DNA of 7,421 nucleotides from NCBI GenBank assembly GCA_028278125.1, contig JANQEY010000089.1, positions 1-7,421 on the forward strand, in the 5' to 3' direction. The stretch is from a bacterium. Its GTDB lineage: Bacteria > Electryoneota > Electryoneia > Electryoneales > Electryoneaceae. The translations under genes and the position numbers were made by a program. How positions within the stretch are numbered: the stretch's first letter is position 1; each line of letters opens with the position of its first letter. Below the pieces are notes generated by a model. The model ran no database searches. It saw nothing but the letters and a program-made list of their open reading frames with translations, and was not told where the DNA came from. Shown here one piece after another: positions 1 through 6,078 of the stretch.

Positions 1-6
1 AAAACA

Positions 7-1023
7 ATGAGCATTACTGCCGGTGAATTGGCGAATTTGATAGACGCGAAACTGGTCGGCGATAGTCAGATTTCTATTGATGGTGTTGCACGTATTGAAA
101 ACGCTTCCCCAAACCAGGTAACCTTTATCGCAAACCGGAATTATTTGAAGTTCCTGGATACGACTGAAGCCGGAGCGGTGATCCTTAAAGATGTACCGGA
201 GACAGAATCTGCAAAAGTCTTACTGATTTCAGATGAACCCTATATCTCTTTTCTGAAAGCTTTGAAGGTATTCCATCCTGATCCTCCAGCACCTGAACCG
301 GGAATACATCCAACAGCTGTTGTATCACCCGACGCAAAACTTGGAGAAAATATTTCCATCGGTCCTCTTTGTGTTGTTGAAGAGGGTGCGAAGATTGGCG
401 ATAATACTCAGCTTCTTTCGCAGGTGTTTGTCGGTAGAAATGTCAAAATTGGAAATAACTGCAAGTTTTACAGCCATGTCAGCATCAGGGAAGAATGCAG
501 GATCGGTGATCGTGTAATCCTGCAGAACGGTGTTGTGATTGGTGGCGATGGTTTCGGTTTTGCACCCCAGGACCAGGCTTATCTAAAGATTCCGCAAGTA
601 GGAATTGTCATCATTGAAGATGATGTAGAAATTGGCGCGAATACAACAGTGGATCGTGCGACACTGGGTGAAACGATTATCAGGAAGGGTGTTAAACTCG
701 ATAACCTGGTGCAGGTTGCGCACAATGTAGAGATCGGTGAGAATACAGTAGTCGCTGCACAGACAGGTATTGCCGGCAGCTCAAAAATCGGTAAAAAAGT
801 GATGATGGGTGGACAGGTTGGCATTTCAGGACACATCAAAATTAGTGACGGAGTAATGATAGCGGCGCAATCAGGCCTGCATAAAGATCCTGGCGAGGGT
901 AATATAGTTGGTGGTTACCCGGCTAAAGACATCAGGCTCTGGCATAGAATTGAAGCAATTATAAATCGATTACCAGAGCTAGTAAAACGTGTACGTAAGC
1001 TGGAAAAAATGCTCGTAAAGTAA
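7..1023 (+). CDS. lpxD: LpxD, UDP-3-O-(3-hydroxyacyl)glucosamine N-acyltransferase
   Basis: LpxD adds the second hydroxyacyl chain, from acyl-ACP, to the 2-amine of UDP-3-O-acylglucosamine in the cytoplasm, the third step of lipid A synthesis. The 338 residues match the usual family length. Residues 1-95 form the N-terminal uridine-binding domain. Residues about 100-290 are a left-handed beta-helix built of hexapeptide repeats of the I-G-x-N/D type. The family motif GGDGFGFAP lies at 179-187. The catalytic histidine is H239 in QVAHN, the same number as in E. coli LpxD. A basic helical tail (about 305-338) resembles the C-terminal helix of the family. The ATG at position 7 gives a standard N-terminus (SITAGELA), but only six upstream bases are present, so its ribosome binding site cannot be judged. 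It is probably not the first gene of its operon. The next gene starts 18 bases after its stop. Confidence 0.97.
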   Translation: MSITAGELANLIDAKLVGDSQISIDGVARIENASPNQVTFIANRNYLKFLDTTEAGAVILKDVPETESAKVLLISDEPYISFLKALKVFHPDPPAPEPGIHPTAVVSPDAKLGENISIGPLCVVEEGAKIGDNTQLLSQVFVGRNVKIGNNCKFYSHVSIREECRIGDRVILQNGVVIGGDGFGFAPQDQAYLKIPQVGIVIIEDDVEIGANTTVDRATLGETIIRKGVKLDNLVQVAHNVEIGENTVVAAQTGIAGSSKIGKKVMMGGQVGISGHIKISDGVMIAAQSGLHKDPGEGNIVGGYPAKDIRLWHRIEAIINRLPELVKRVRKLEKMLVK

Positions 1024-1027
1024 ACCC

Positions 1028-1033
1028 AGGAGA
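1028..1033 (+). promoter_or_regulatory. Ribosome binding site fixing the TTG start of lpxC-fabZ
   Basis: AGGAGA ends 8 bases before TTG at 1042. The frame has no ATG until codon 27. Family similarity (QRT at residues 5-7, then GIGLHTG at 16-22) begins within five residues of this TTG, so the strong site and the homology agree on a non-ATG start. Confidence 0.85.
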
Positions 1034-1041
1034 AAATCACC

Positions 1042-2436
1042 TTGCTTGAAAATCAGAGAACGATAGGTAAAGAGGTATCATTAAAAGGTATTGGTCTTCA
1101 TACGGGTGTCAAGGTTACGATGAGTTTCAAGCCGGCTCCTGTTAACACTGGATTATCGTTTGAAAGAACTGACCTTGAGGGTAATCCACAGATAAAGGCT
1201 GATATCGAACATGTAATTGATATATCACGTGGTACTACAATCGGTCAGAATGATGTTAAGGTCCATACCGTAGAGCATGTCCTCTCAGCATTGGCAGGAT
1301 TGTCGATAGATAACTGTGTAATCGCGCTGGATAATATTGAACCACCGGTAATCGACGGCAGCGCACGTCCATTTGTTGATGCTCTCCTGGAATCCGGGAT
1401 AGTTGAACAGGATGAACCGAAAACGTACCTCGAGATAAATAAAACACTCATCTACCATAATGAAGAGCAGGGAATAGACCTGGTAATCGTACCTTCAGAT
1501 GAGTTCCGTGTCACCTACATGGTGGATTATAAAAATCCCGCACTCGGTACACAGTATACTTCGCTATACAGCCTTGAAGAAGAATATGTTACCGAGTTTT
1601 CTTCAGCGAGGACATTTGCATTCCTTAGTGAAGTTGAGATGCTGAAGGGCGAAGGATTGATCAAGGGTGGAACCCTGAATAATGCTGTTGTGATTGTCGA
1701 CCGTGATGTTGATACGACCGAATTTGATCGTCTGCATAAACTGTTTGGGATAAAGAAAAAAGCGAAACTTGGAAAAACCGGTATCCTGGATGATATGCCG
1801 CTGAGGTTTTACAACGAACCCGTCCGCCATAAGGTAGTTGACCTGATAGGTGATCTAGCGTTGCTGGGTATACCGATCAAGGGCCATGTTATGGCGGCAC
1901 GAGCCGGGCATGGGGCACATGTTGAGATGGTTCGCAAGATGAGGAAAATTTTCCAGACTCAACAGTTAACGAAAAAATACCAACGCCGTGAAACTACCAG
2001 TTATGTTTTTGATACAGCAGCAATAGAAAGAATACTGCCCCACAGATACCCATTCCTGTTGGTAGACAGAATTATTGAACTCATTCCGAACGAACGTGTT
2101 ACCGGTATTAAAAATGTGACCATCAATGAACCGTTTTTCCAGGGACATTTCCCTGGTCACCCGATTATGCCGGGTGTTCTAATAATCGAAGCAATGGGAC
2201 AGGTGGGGGGTGTCTTATTATTGAACACCGTGGATGAGCCGGAAAAACACCTGGTGTTCTTTACAGGCCTTGATAATGTTAAATGGCGTCGTCCGGTAAT
2301 ACCAGGAGATACGCTATATTTCAGGGTTGAACTGATATATTTCCGCCGGGGTATTTGCAAGATGAAGGGATCGGCGTTTGTAGGTGAAGAATTGGCGGCA
2401 CAGGCTGAAATGCAGGCTGTCGTCCGCGAGAGGTAG
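1042..2436 (+). CDS. lpxC-fabZ: Fused LpxC deacetylase and FabZ dehydratase
   Basis: This is a bifunctional cytoplasmic protein of 464 residues. Residues 1 to about 305 are LpxC, the zinc-dependent UDP-3-O-acyl-N-acetylglucosamine deacetylase that commits the cell to lipid A. It shows E78-H79 in VEHVLSALAG, T191-F192 in SARTFAF, H263-K264-x2-D267-x3-D271 and H290, which correspond to all the known E. coli zinc-binding and catalytic residues. Residues about 322-464 are FabZ, the (3R)-hydroxyacyl-ACP dehydratase. It has catalytic H369 in GHFPGHP and E383 in IIEAMGQ, spaced 14 residues apart as in the family. A short basic linker (about 306-321) joins them. Both halves appear intact, and no stop or internal ribosome site separates them. 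Such fusions are established in Bacteroidetes. Joining the two could balance acyl-ACP flow between fatty acid elongation and lipid A. The start is TTG. Confidence 0.97.
   Translation: MLENQRTIGKEVSLKGIGLHTGVKVTMSFKPAPVNTGLSFERTDLEGNPQIKADIEHVIDISRGTTIGQNDVKVHTVEHVLSALAGLSIDNCVIALDNIEPPVIDGSARPFVDALLESGIVEQDEPKTYLEINKTLIYHNEEQGIDLVIVPSDEFRVTYMVDYKNPALGTQYTSLYSLEEEYVTEFSSARTFAFLSEVEMLKGEGLIKGGTLNNAVVIVDRDVDTTEFDRLHKLFGIKKKAKLGKTGILDDMPLRFYNEPVRHKVVDLIGDLALLGIPIKGHVMAARAGHGAHVEMVRKMRKIFQTQQLTKKYQRRETTSYVFDTAAIERILPHRYPFLLVDRIIELIPNERVTGIKNVTINEPFFQGHFPGHPIMPGVLIIEAMGQVGGVLLLNTVDEPEKHLVFFTGLDNVKWRRPVIPGDTLYFRVELIYFRRGICKMKGSAFVGEELAAQAEMQAVVRER
2428..2433 (+). promoter_or_regulatory. Ribosome binding site of lpxA inside the end of lpxC-fabZ
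   Basis: GAGAGG lies 8 bases before the lpxA ATG at 2442 and overlaps the last codons of the fused gene, directly before its TAG stop. This suggests coupled translation. Confidence 0.6.
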
Positions 2437-2441
2437 GTATT

Positions 2442-3218
2442 ATGGCTAATATCCATCCCACATCAATAGTTGGTTCAAATGCAAACCTTGGTGATAATGT
2501 CGAGATTTGTGCTTATGCGATAGTTGAGGATGGTGCTGTTGTTGGTGATAATAGTATAATTGGACCCCATGCACTGGTGACACAATGGGCCAGGGTAGGA
2601 AATGATGTAAAAATTCATAATGGTGCAGTTGTCGGCACTGATCCCCAGGATCTGAAGTTTGAGGGCGAAGATACTATACTTGAAGTAGGGGACAGGACGG
2701 TTATCCGTGAATTTGCCACCTTGAACAGGGGAACCAACGCTTCAGGAAAAACATCTATCGGTTCCGATTGCCTGATTATGGCTTATGCTCATGTCGCTCA
2801 TGACTGTATACTTGGAAATCATGTTATCCAGGCTAATTCAGTAAACATGGGTGGTCATGTAGAAATTGGTGACTGGGTTATTCTTGGCGGGATGGTTGCG
2901 ATACACCAGTTTGTCCGGATTGGTGCACATGTTATGGTGGGAGGAGGCTGGAGAGTTCCAAGCGACATACCACCATATGTATCTGCGGCGGGTGATCCGT
3001 TAACTTATAAGGGTGTAAACGCCATTGGCCTGAAAAGACGCGGGTTCAGCCAGGAAACTATGCATAAAATCCAGGACGCTTACCGGTTCATCTATAGAAA
3101 AGGTTTAAATATCAGCCAGGCGTTGGAGAAAATTGAAGCTGAAGTTGATCAGATTCCTGAGGTGCTAGAGATAGTATCGTTTATCAAAGCAAGGGAACTG
3201 CGTGGCTTGATGAAATGA
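2442..3218 (+). CDS. lpxA: LpxA, acyl-ACP:UDP-N-acetylglucosamine O-acyltransferase
   Basis: LpxA transfers a 3-hydroxyacyl chain from ACP to the 3-OH of UDP-GlcNAc, the first and reversible step of lipid A synthesis. At 258 residues it is close to the 262 of E. coli. Residues 1 to about 185 are a hexapeptide-repeat left-handed beta-helix, followed by the helical C-terminal domain with the family motif GLKRRGF at 196-202. The catalytic histidine is H120 in AHVAHD (E. coli H125). H139 and H155 match E. coli H144 and H160. Aligning the motif HVMVGG places G168 at the E. coli acyl-length residue G173, which argues for a longer chain rather than C10. The neighbouring residues W170 and R171 differ from E. 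coli. The gene starts five bases after lpxC-fabZ ends, and its TGA overlaps the next gene's ATG. Confidence 0.97.
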   Translation: MANIHPTSIVGSNANLGDNVEICAYAIVEDGAVVGDNSIIGPHALVTQWARVGNDVKIHNGAVVGTDPQDLKFEGEDTILEVGDRTVIREFATLNRGTNASGKTSIGSDCLIMAYAHVAHDCILGNHVIQANSVNMGGHVEIGDWVILGGMVAIHQFVRIGAHVMVGGGWRVPSDIPPYVSAAGDPLTYKGVNAIGLKRRGFSQETMHKIQDAYRFIYRKGLNISQALEKIEAEVDQIPEVLEIVSFIKARELRGLMK

Positions 3219-4021
3219 ATGAGACTGAATCACCGGATTTGGAAATTTCTCAGGGTGGTTATCTTTTAAAAGGACCTGATGGAACAGGTGAGAAACAGAT
3301 GAACCTGGATTCCATCATGTTAAAATTAACTGAGACTGACAAAAGAACACGTGTTCGTATTTACCGATTTATCCCACCGGCAGTGTCATTAGGTTACCAT
3401 CAGAAAAAGATTGATATTGATGAGGTAAGATGTAAAAAGAGTGGTTACGATATTGTCAGAAGGCCTACCGGGGGACGTGCGGTATTACATAAGGGAGATA
3501 TTGTTTACAGTATTTCGATCGCTGCAGAAAATGTTAAAGAAGATGGTCCTTTGCACCGGGGTGTATATAACCTGGTCAGCCTGGCAATAATCAATGGTCT
3601 TCAGAACATTGGAATAGATGCCGAAGGGTCACAAGGATTAAAACTCAGTTCGTCAGAAAAAAAATCTGAATTACCCCGTCTCTGTTTCAGTAGCGCGACC
3701 AGGCATGAAGTTCAGATTGACGGCCGTAAGCTTGTCGGCAGCGCGCAACGTCGCGGTAACAACGCGGTTTTGCAGCACGGTTCACTCCTGGTTACGGATG
3801 AACATCTTGATATCGTCGACCTTCTGAAGGATATAGAGAAGGAACGACGAGAAACAGTCAGAAAGGTGCTTAGGCAGAGAACAATCAGCCTGTCTGAATC
3901 TGGTTTAACCGTAAATTGGGATGAGTTAATAGAGAGTTTGAATTTTTCGTTTTCAGAAGTGTTTAACTTGAGAAGAAAAAGCGATATCAAAACATTCTTT
4001 GATAATATTAAAGAATCGTAA
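3215..4021 (+). CDS. Lipoyl/octanoyl transferase family protein, LipM-like
   Basis: This protein of 268 residues belongs to the LplA/LipB/biotin-ligase fold family. Such enzymes move octanoyl or lipoyl groups onto carrier-protein lysines in the cytoplasm. It shows RRPTGGRAVLH at 82-92, the substrate-binding motif of the family, then C157 in LCFSS, then GRKLVGSAQRR at 170-180 and QHGSLL at 187-192. A cysteine just before the GRK-x-x-GSAQ block is the position of the catalytic cysteine in Bacillus-type LipM octanoyltransferases. LplA ligases use ATP instead and lack it. I therefore favour octanoyl-ACP:protein octanoyltransferase over lipoate ligase. K172 is the invariant lysine of the family. 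The residues before M29 supply the expected first strand, so the upstream ATG is preferred. The start overlaps the lpxA stop as ATGA and has no clear ribosome site, which points to translational coupling. The exact substrate is not provable here. Confidence 0.85.
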   Translation: MNETESPDLEISQGGYLLKGPDGTGEKQMNLDSIMLKLTETDKRTRVRIYRFIPPAVSLGYHQKKIDIDEVRCKKSGYDIVRRPTGGRAVLHKGDIVYSISIAAENVKEDGPLHRGVYNLVSLAIINGLQNIGIDAEGSQGLKLSSSEKKSELPRLCFSSATRHEVQIDGRKLVGSAQRRGNNAVLQHGSLLVTDEHLDIVDLLKDIEKERRETVRKVLRQRTISLSESGLTVNWDELIESLNFSFSEVFNLRRKSDIKTFFDNIKES

Positions 4022-4058
4022 GTTTTTTAACATTCAGAGGTGTATCACGTTAAAGTAA

Positions 4059-4064
4059 AAGGAG
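4059..4064 (+). promoter_or_regulatory. Strong ribosome binding site of the barrel-protein gene
   Basis: AAGGAG ends six bases before the ATG at 4071 in an A-rich stretch. It is the best ribosome site in the window, consistent with an abundant exported protein. The 49-base gap before this gene has no clear promoter or terminator. Confidence 0.75.
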
Positions 4065-4070
4065 AAAAAC

Positions 4071-4781
4071 ATGCGTTTTGCATCCAGGATTTTACTTTGT
4101 GTTGTATTTCTTTTATCAGCCAGTTCAGCATGGGCGCTTGTGGGTGTAGGCATCGGTCTACACGGTGGTATGGACATGACAACCATCGACAGCAAAGAAT
4201 ATTCATTTAAACTGCCGGGTGATGATGCCGGTTGGACGGAATCAAAACTGGTACGTGAAGAATCTGAACAACCATACAATTTCGGAATAGACCTGACCGT
4301 AAATACACTGCCATTCATAGACTTTATGGTGACAGCCGATTTTGCTGCGGCAAGGTACGATGTCTCCTTCGAACCTCCTGAAATCTCTGGTCAACCTACT
4401 GTATCTAAGACCATTACTTATAACAGGATTGCGGCAGACGTTACAGTACTTTATAAACTTATCCAGATGCCTCCGATGTTAAAGACCTTTACGGTTTACC
4501 TGGGTGCCGGCCTGGGGATGCACTATTACCTTCCTATCTTTACCGAACAAACGGTCAGAGACAATATTAATTCAGCAAGTGAGGATGTTGATCTTGAAGA
4601 TATTGCCGCAGATACAGAATCGAAATTCGGTTTGCACTTTCTCGCTGGGCTAAAGTTTAAACCACCGGTGATACCTTTTGCGGTCAATGTCAGGGCAAAA
4701 TATTATATCGTTCCTGATCAAGCGGAAGATACACCCGACAGCTACCTGAACTTTACCGGTGGCTTGTCTTTCGAGTTGTAA
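4071..4781 (+). CDS. Putative outer-membrane beta-barrel protein with signal peptide
   Basis: I do not recognise a specific family. The 236-residue product begins with a classical signal peptide: basic MRFASR, a hydrophobic core at 7-17, and probable cleavage after SAWA (about residue 22). The mature part is rich in alternating hydrophobic and polar residues with glycines. Likely strands lie at 23-33 (GVGIGLHGG), 70-80, 84-100, 118-131, 138-152, 185-197, 203-213 and 225-236. The last strand, ending NFTGGLSFEL, has the alternating pattern of a barrel C-terminus, although it ends in Leu rather than the commoner Phe. An acidic stretch at 169-184 is probably an exposed loop. About eight strands would suit a small OmpA- or OmpW-sized barrel. 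It sits between the lipid A genes and rseP, so an envelope role is reasonable, but its function is unknown. The strong ribosome site supports the ATG chosen. Confidence 0.8.
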   Translation: MRFASRILLCVVFLLSASSAWALVGVGIGLHGGMDMTTIDSKEYSFKLPGDDAGWTESKLVREESEQPYNFGIDLTVNTLPFIDFMVTADFAAARYDVSFEPPEISGQPTVSKTITYNRIAADVTVLYKLIQMPPMLKTFTVYLGAGLGMHYYLPIFTEQTVRDNINSASEDVDLEDIAADTESKFGLHFLAGLKFKPPVIPFAVNVRAKYYIVPDQAEDTPDSYLNFTGGLSFEL

Positions 4782-4829
4782 ACAAACAATTTGAATAGCT
4801 GAAACAAAACATATTCAGCAGGAGTATTA

Positions 4830-4872
4830 AATGTGATTTGTATCTTCATCAATCGGAATAATGAATCACATT
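4830..4872. repeat. Imperfect inverted repeat, potential stem-loop
   Basis: AATGTGATT at 4830-4838 and AATCACATT at 4864-4872 are perfect inverted repeats of nine bases. In RNA the pairing can continue inward by two G-U pairs and one U-A pair to 4841/4861, giving 12 pairs around a 19-base loop. No T-run follows on either strand, so it does not look like an intrinsic terminator. Confidence 0.5.
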
Positions 4873-4880
4873 GTAAAAAC

Positions 4881-4891
4881 AGACCTGGTCT
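4881..4891. promoter_or_regulatory. Short dyad AGACC-T-GGTCT, possible operator
   Basis: This is an 11-base palindrome with five-base arms and a single central base, too tight to form a hairpin. It lies directly before the AT-rich run that could hold a -10 element. The arrangement would suit a protein binding site, but a dyad of this size can arise by chance. Confidence 0.25.
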
Positions 4892-4941
4892 AATTTGTAT
4901 ATATCTATTAATAACAACGAACTGGAATTTCACGGGATACA

Positions 4942-6075
4942 ATGAGTACGTTTTTTGGATTTGTAATAGCCATAGGCATTGTAATATTTGTCCATGAACT
5001 TGGTCACTTTTTAGCTGCGCGACTGGTTGGCGCACGTGTAGAGGTATTCTCCATCGGCTTCCCACCCCGGATCGCGAGCTTTACACGTGGAGACACTGAA
5101 TACAAAATCGGTTTGATACCGATCGGTGGCTATGTCAAAATTGCCGGTATGATAGATGAATCGATGGATGATTCCGGCTTAACGGGTGCTCCTGACGAGT
5201 TCATGTCAAAAAGTTATCCCGCAAAAGTATTTATGCTGTCAGCCGGGGTGCTGATGAACTTTATCCTCGGTTTTATTCTCAGCACCTTTCTTGCCCTTGT
5301 TGAAGGTGAACCAAAGTATGATCCGAGCGCAACTATCGGTAGTATAGCTGAAGGATACCCGGCGCAGCAGGCTGGAATAGTAGCCGGTGACAGGATAATT
5401 GAAATTAATGACAAGCCGATAGCTTCATGGCTGGATATGACAGACATTATCTATGATAATCCGGCTGAAACACTGGACGTCAAATGGCTGCATGGGACTG
5501 ATACCTTGCAGGCATTAATTCAAACACGAGTCGAAATAAGGAACCGTGAAGGTGAAAATATAGCAGTTGGCCTTATCGGTGTCGGATCGAACACAACTCT
5601 GGAGAAAGTAGGATTTTTCCGTGCAGTAGCGCATGGTGGTGCATTGACAGCTTTTTATGTCCAGGGCAGTATAGACTTTTTCATCCGCCTGTTCACTGGT
5701 CGCGCGTCAATTAAAGAAGTAGCCGGGCCTGTTGGAATTGTTAAAATCTCAGGAGAGGCAATTCGAGCAGGATGGAGTGTGTATACGGCATTTATCGCAT
5801 TTATAAGTATTGCGATTGGATTCTTCAATATACTGCCGATTCCTGTTCTTGACGGTGGTCACCTGGTGATGGTTACTATTGAAGCTTTCAGGCGGAAACC
5901 GATTTCCACACGAGTAAAGATTATTGTTCAGCAGGTGGGACTGGCTTTAATTCTCCTGTTCTTCATAGCAGTCACCTATAACGATTTTCTCAGGATATTC
6001 AAACGTGATGAGGCACCGAAAGTAGAGGTAATTGAAGAGAACAATTCAGATGATCCTGTAATATCAGAAGAATAA
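4942..6075 (+). CDS. rseP: RseP-family site-2 intramembrane zinc metalloprotease
   Basis: Site-2 proteases cut membrane-spanning substrates within the bilayer. In E. coli RseP cuts the anti-sigma factor RseA and clears signal-peptide remnants. The 377 residues show the zinc motif HELGH at 18-22 in the first membrane segment (about 4-25). They also show GGYVKIAGM at 62-70, a second membrane segment (about 96-120) with AGVLMNF, AGPVGI at 261-266, and NILPIPVLDGGH at 296-307 where D304 is the third zinc ligand. A final membrane segment spans about 328-347. One PDZ domain is visible (about 128-207, with AGIVAGDRI at 144-152), against two in the 450-residue E. coli enzyme. The C-terminal tail from 357 is strongly acidic. 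The ribosome site (GGGA at 4934-4937) is weak, but the N-terminus fits the family. No dxr gene precedes it, unlike in many bacteria. Confidence 0.95.
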   Translation: MSTFFGFVIAIGIVIFVHELGHFLAARLVGARVEVFSIGFPPRIASFTRGDTEYKIGLIPIGGYVKIAGMIDESMDDSGLTGAPDEFMSKSYPAKVFMLSAGVLMNFILGFILSTFLALVEGEPKYDPSATIGSIAEGYPAQQAGIVAGDRIIEINDKPIASWLDMTDIIYDNPAETLDVKWLHGTDTLQALIQTRVEIRNREGENIAVGLIGVGSNTTLEKVGFFRAVAHGGALTAFYVQGSIDFFIRLFTGRASIKEVAGPVGIVKISGEAIRAGWSVYTAFIAFISIAIGFFNILPIPVLDGGHLVMVTIEAFRRKPISTRVKIIVQQVGLALILLFFIAVTYNDFLRIFKRDEAPKVEVIEENNSDDPVISEE

Positions 6076-6078
6076 ATA

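Larger units (their letters stand above)
4782..4941 (+). promoter_or_regulatory. Intergenic region before rseP, possible 5' regulatory region
   Basis: This 160-base, AT-rich stretch is the only sizeable gap in the window and holds no gene. It contains a long inverted repeat and a short dyad (listed separately), followed by an AT-rich run (about 4891-4913, including TATATA at 4898-4903) that could serve as a -10 region. No -35 element of good match sits at 16-18 bases from it. No G+C-rich hairpin with a T-run marks a terminator for the upstream gene. The location suggests control of rseP and the TPR gene, but this is inference. Confidence 0.35.

Noticed and set aside
579..839. Open frame on the minus strand inside lpxD
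   Set aside because: It is antisense to the hexapeptide-repeat coding region, and its cysteine-, proline- and threonine-rich composition is a typical reverse-strand shadow.
2157..2456. Minus-strand open frame of 99 codons over the FabZ half
   Set aside because: It lies entirely over well-conserved FabZ motifs on the other strand and shows no domain or ribosome site.
3712..3990. Minus-strand open frame of 92 codons inside the LipM-like gene
   Set aside because: It is serine- and arginine-rich shadow sequence opposite conserved family motifs.
4027..4053. TTAAC/GTTAA inverted repeat in the short gap before the barrel-protein gene
   Set aside because: Five or six A/T-rich pairs with a 17-base spacer are expected by chance in AT-rich sequence.
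4798..4819. GCTGAA/TTCAGC hairpin just after the barrel-protein gene, considered as a terminator
   Set aside because: Six pairs with a ten-base loop and no following T-run is too weak for an intrinsic terminator.
4832..4870. TGTGA and TCACA considered as a CRP/FNR-family operator
   Set aside because: Such operators have about six bases between half-sites; here there are 29.
4871..4903. TTGTAA and TATATA considered as a sigma-70-type promoter for rseP
   Set aside because: The spacing is 21 bases, outside the usual 16-18, and the Bacteroidetes TAnnTTTG element is not matched exactly either.
4742..5065. Minus-strand open frame of 107 codons spanning the gap before rseP
   Set aside because: It overlaps the ends of both flanking genes, including the HELGH-coding part of rseP, and its product has no recognisable features. 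The gap is better read as non-coding.
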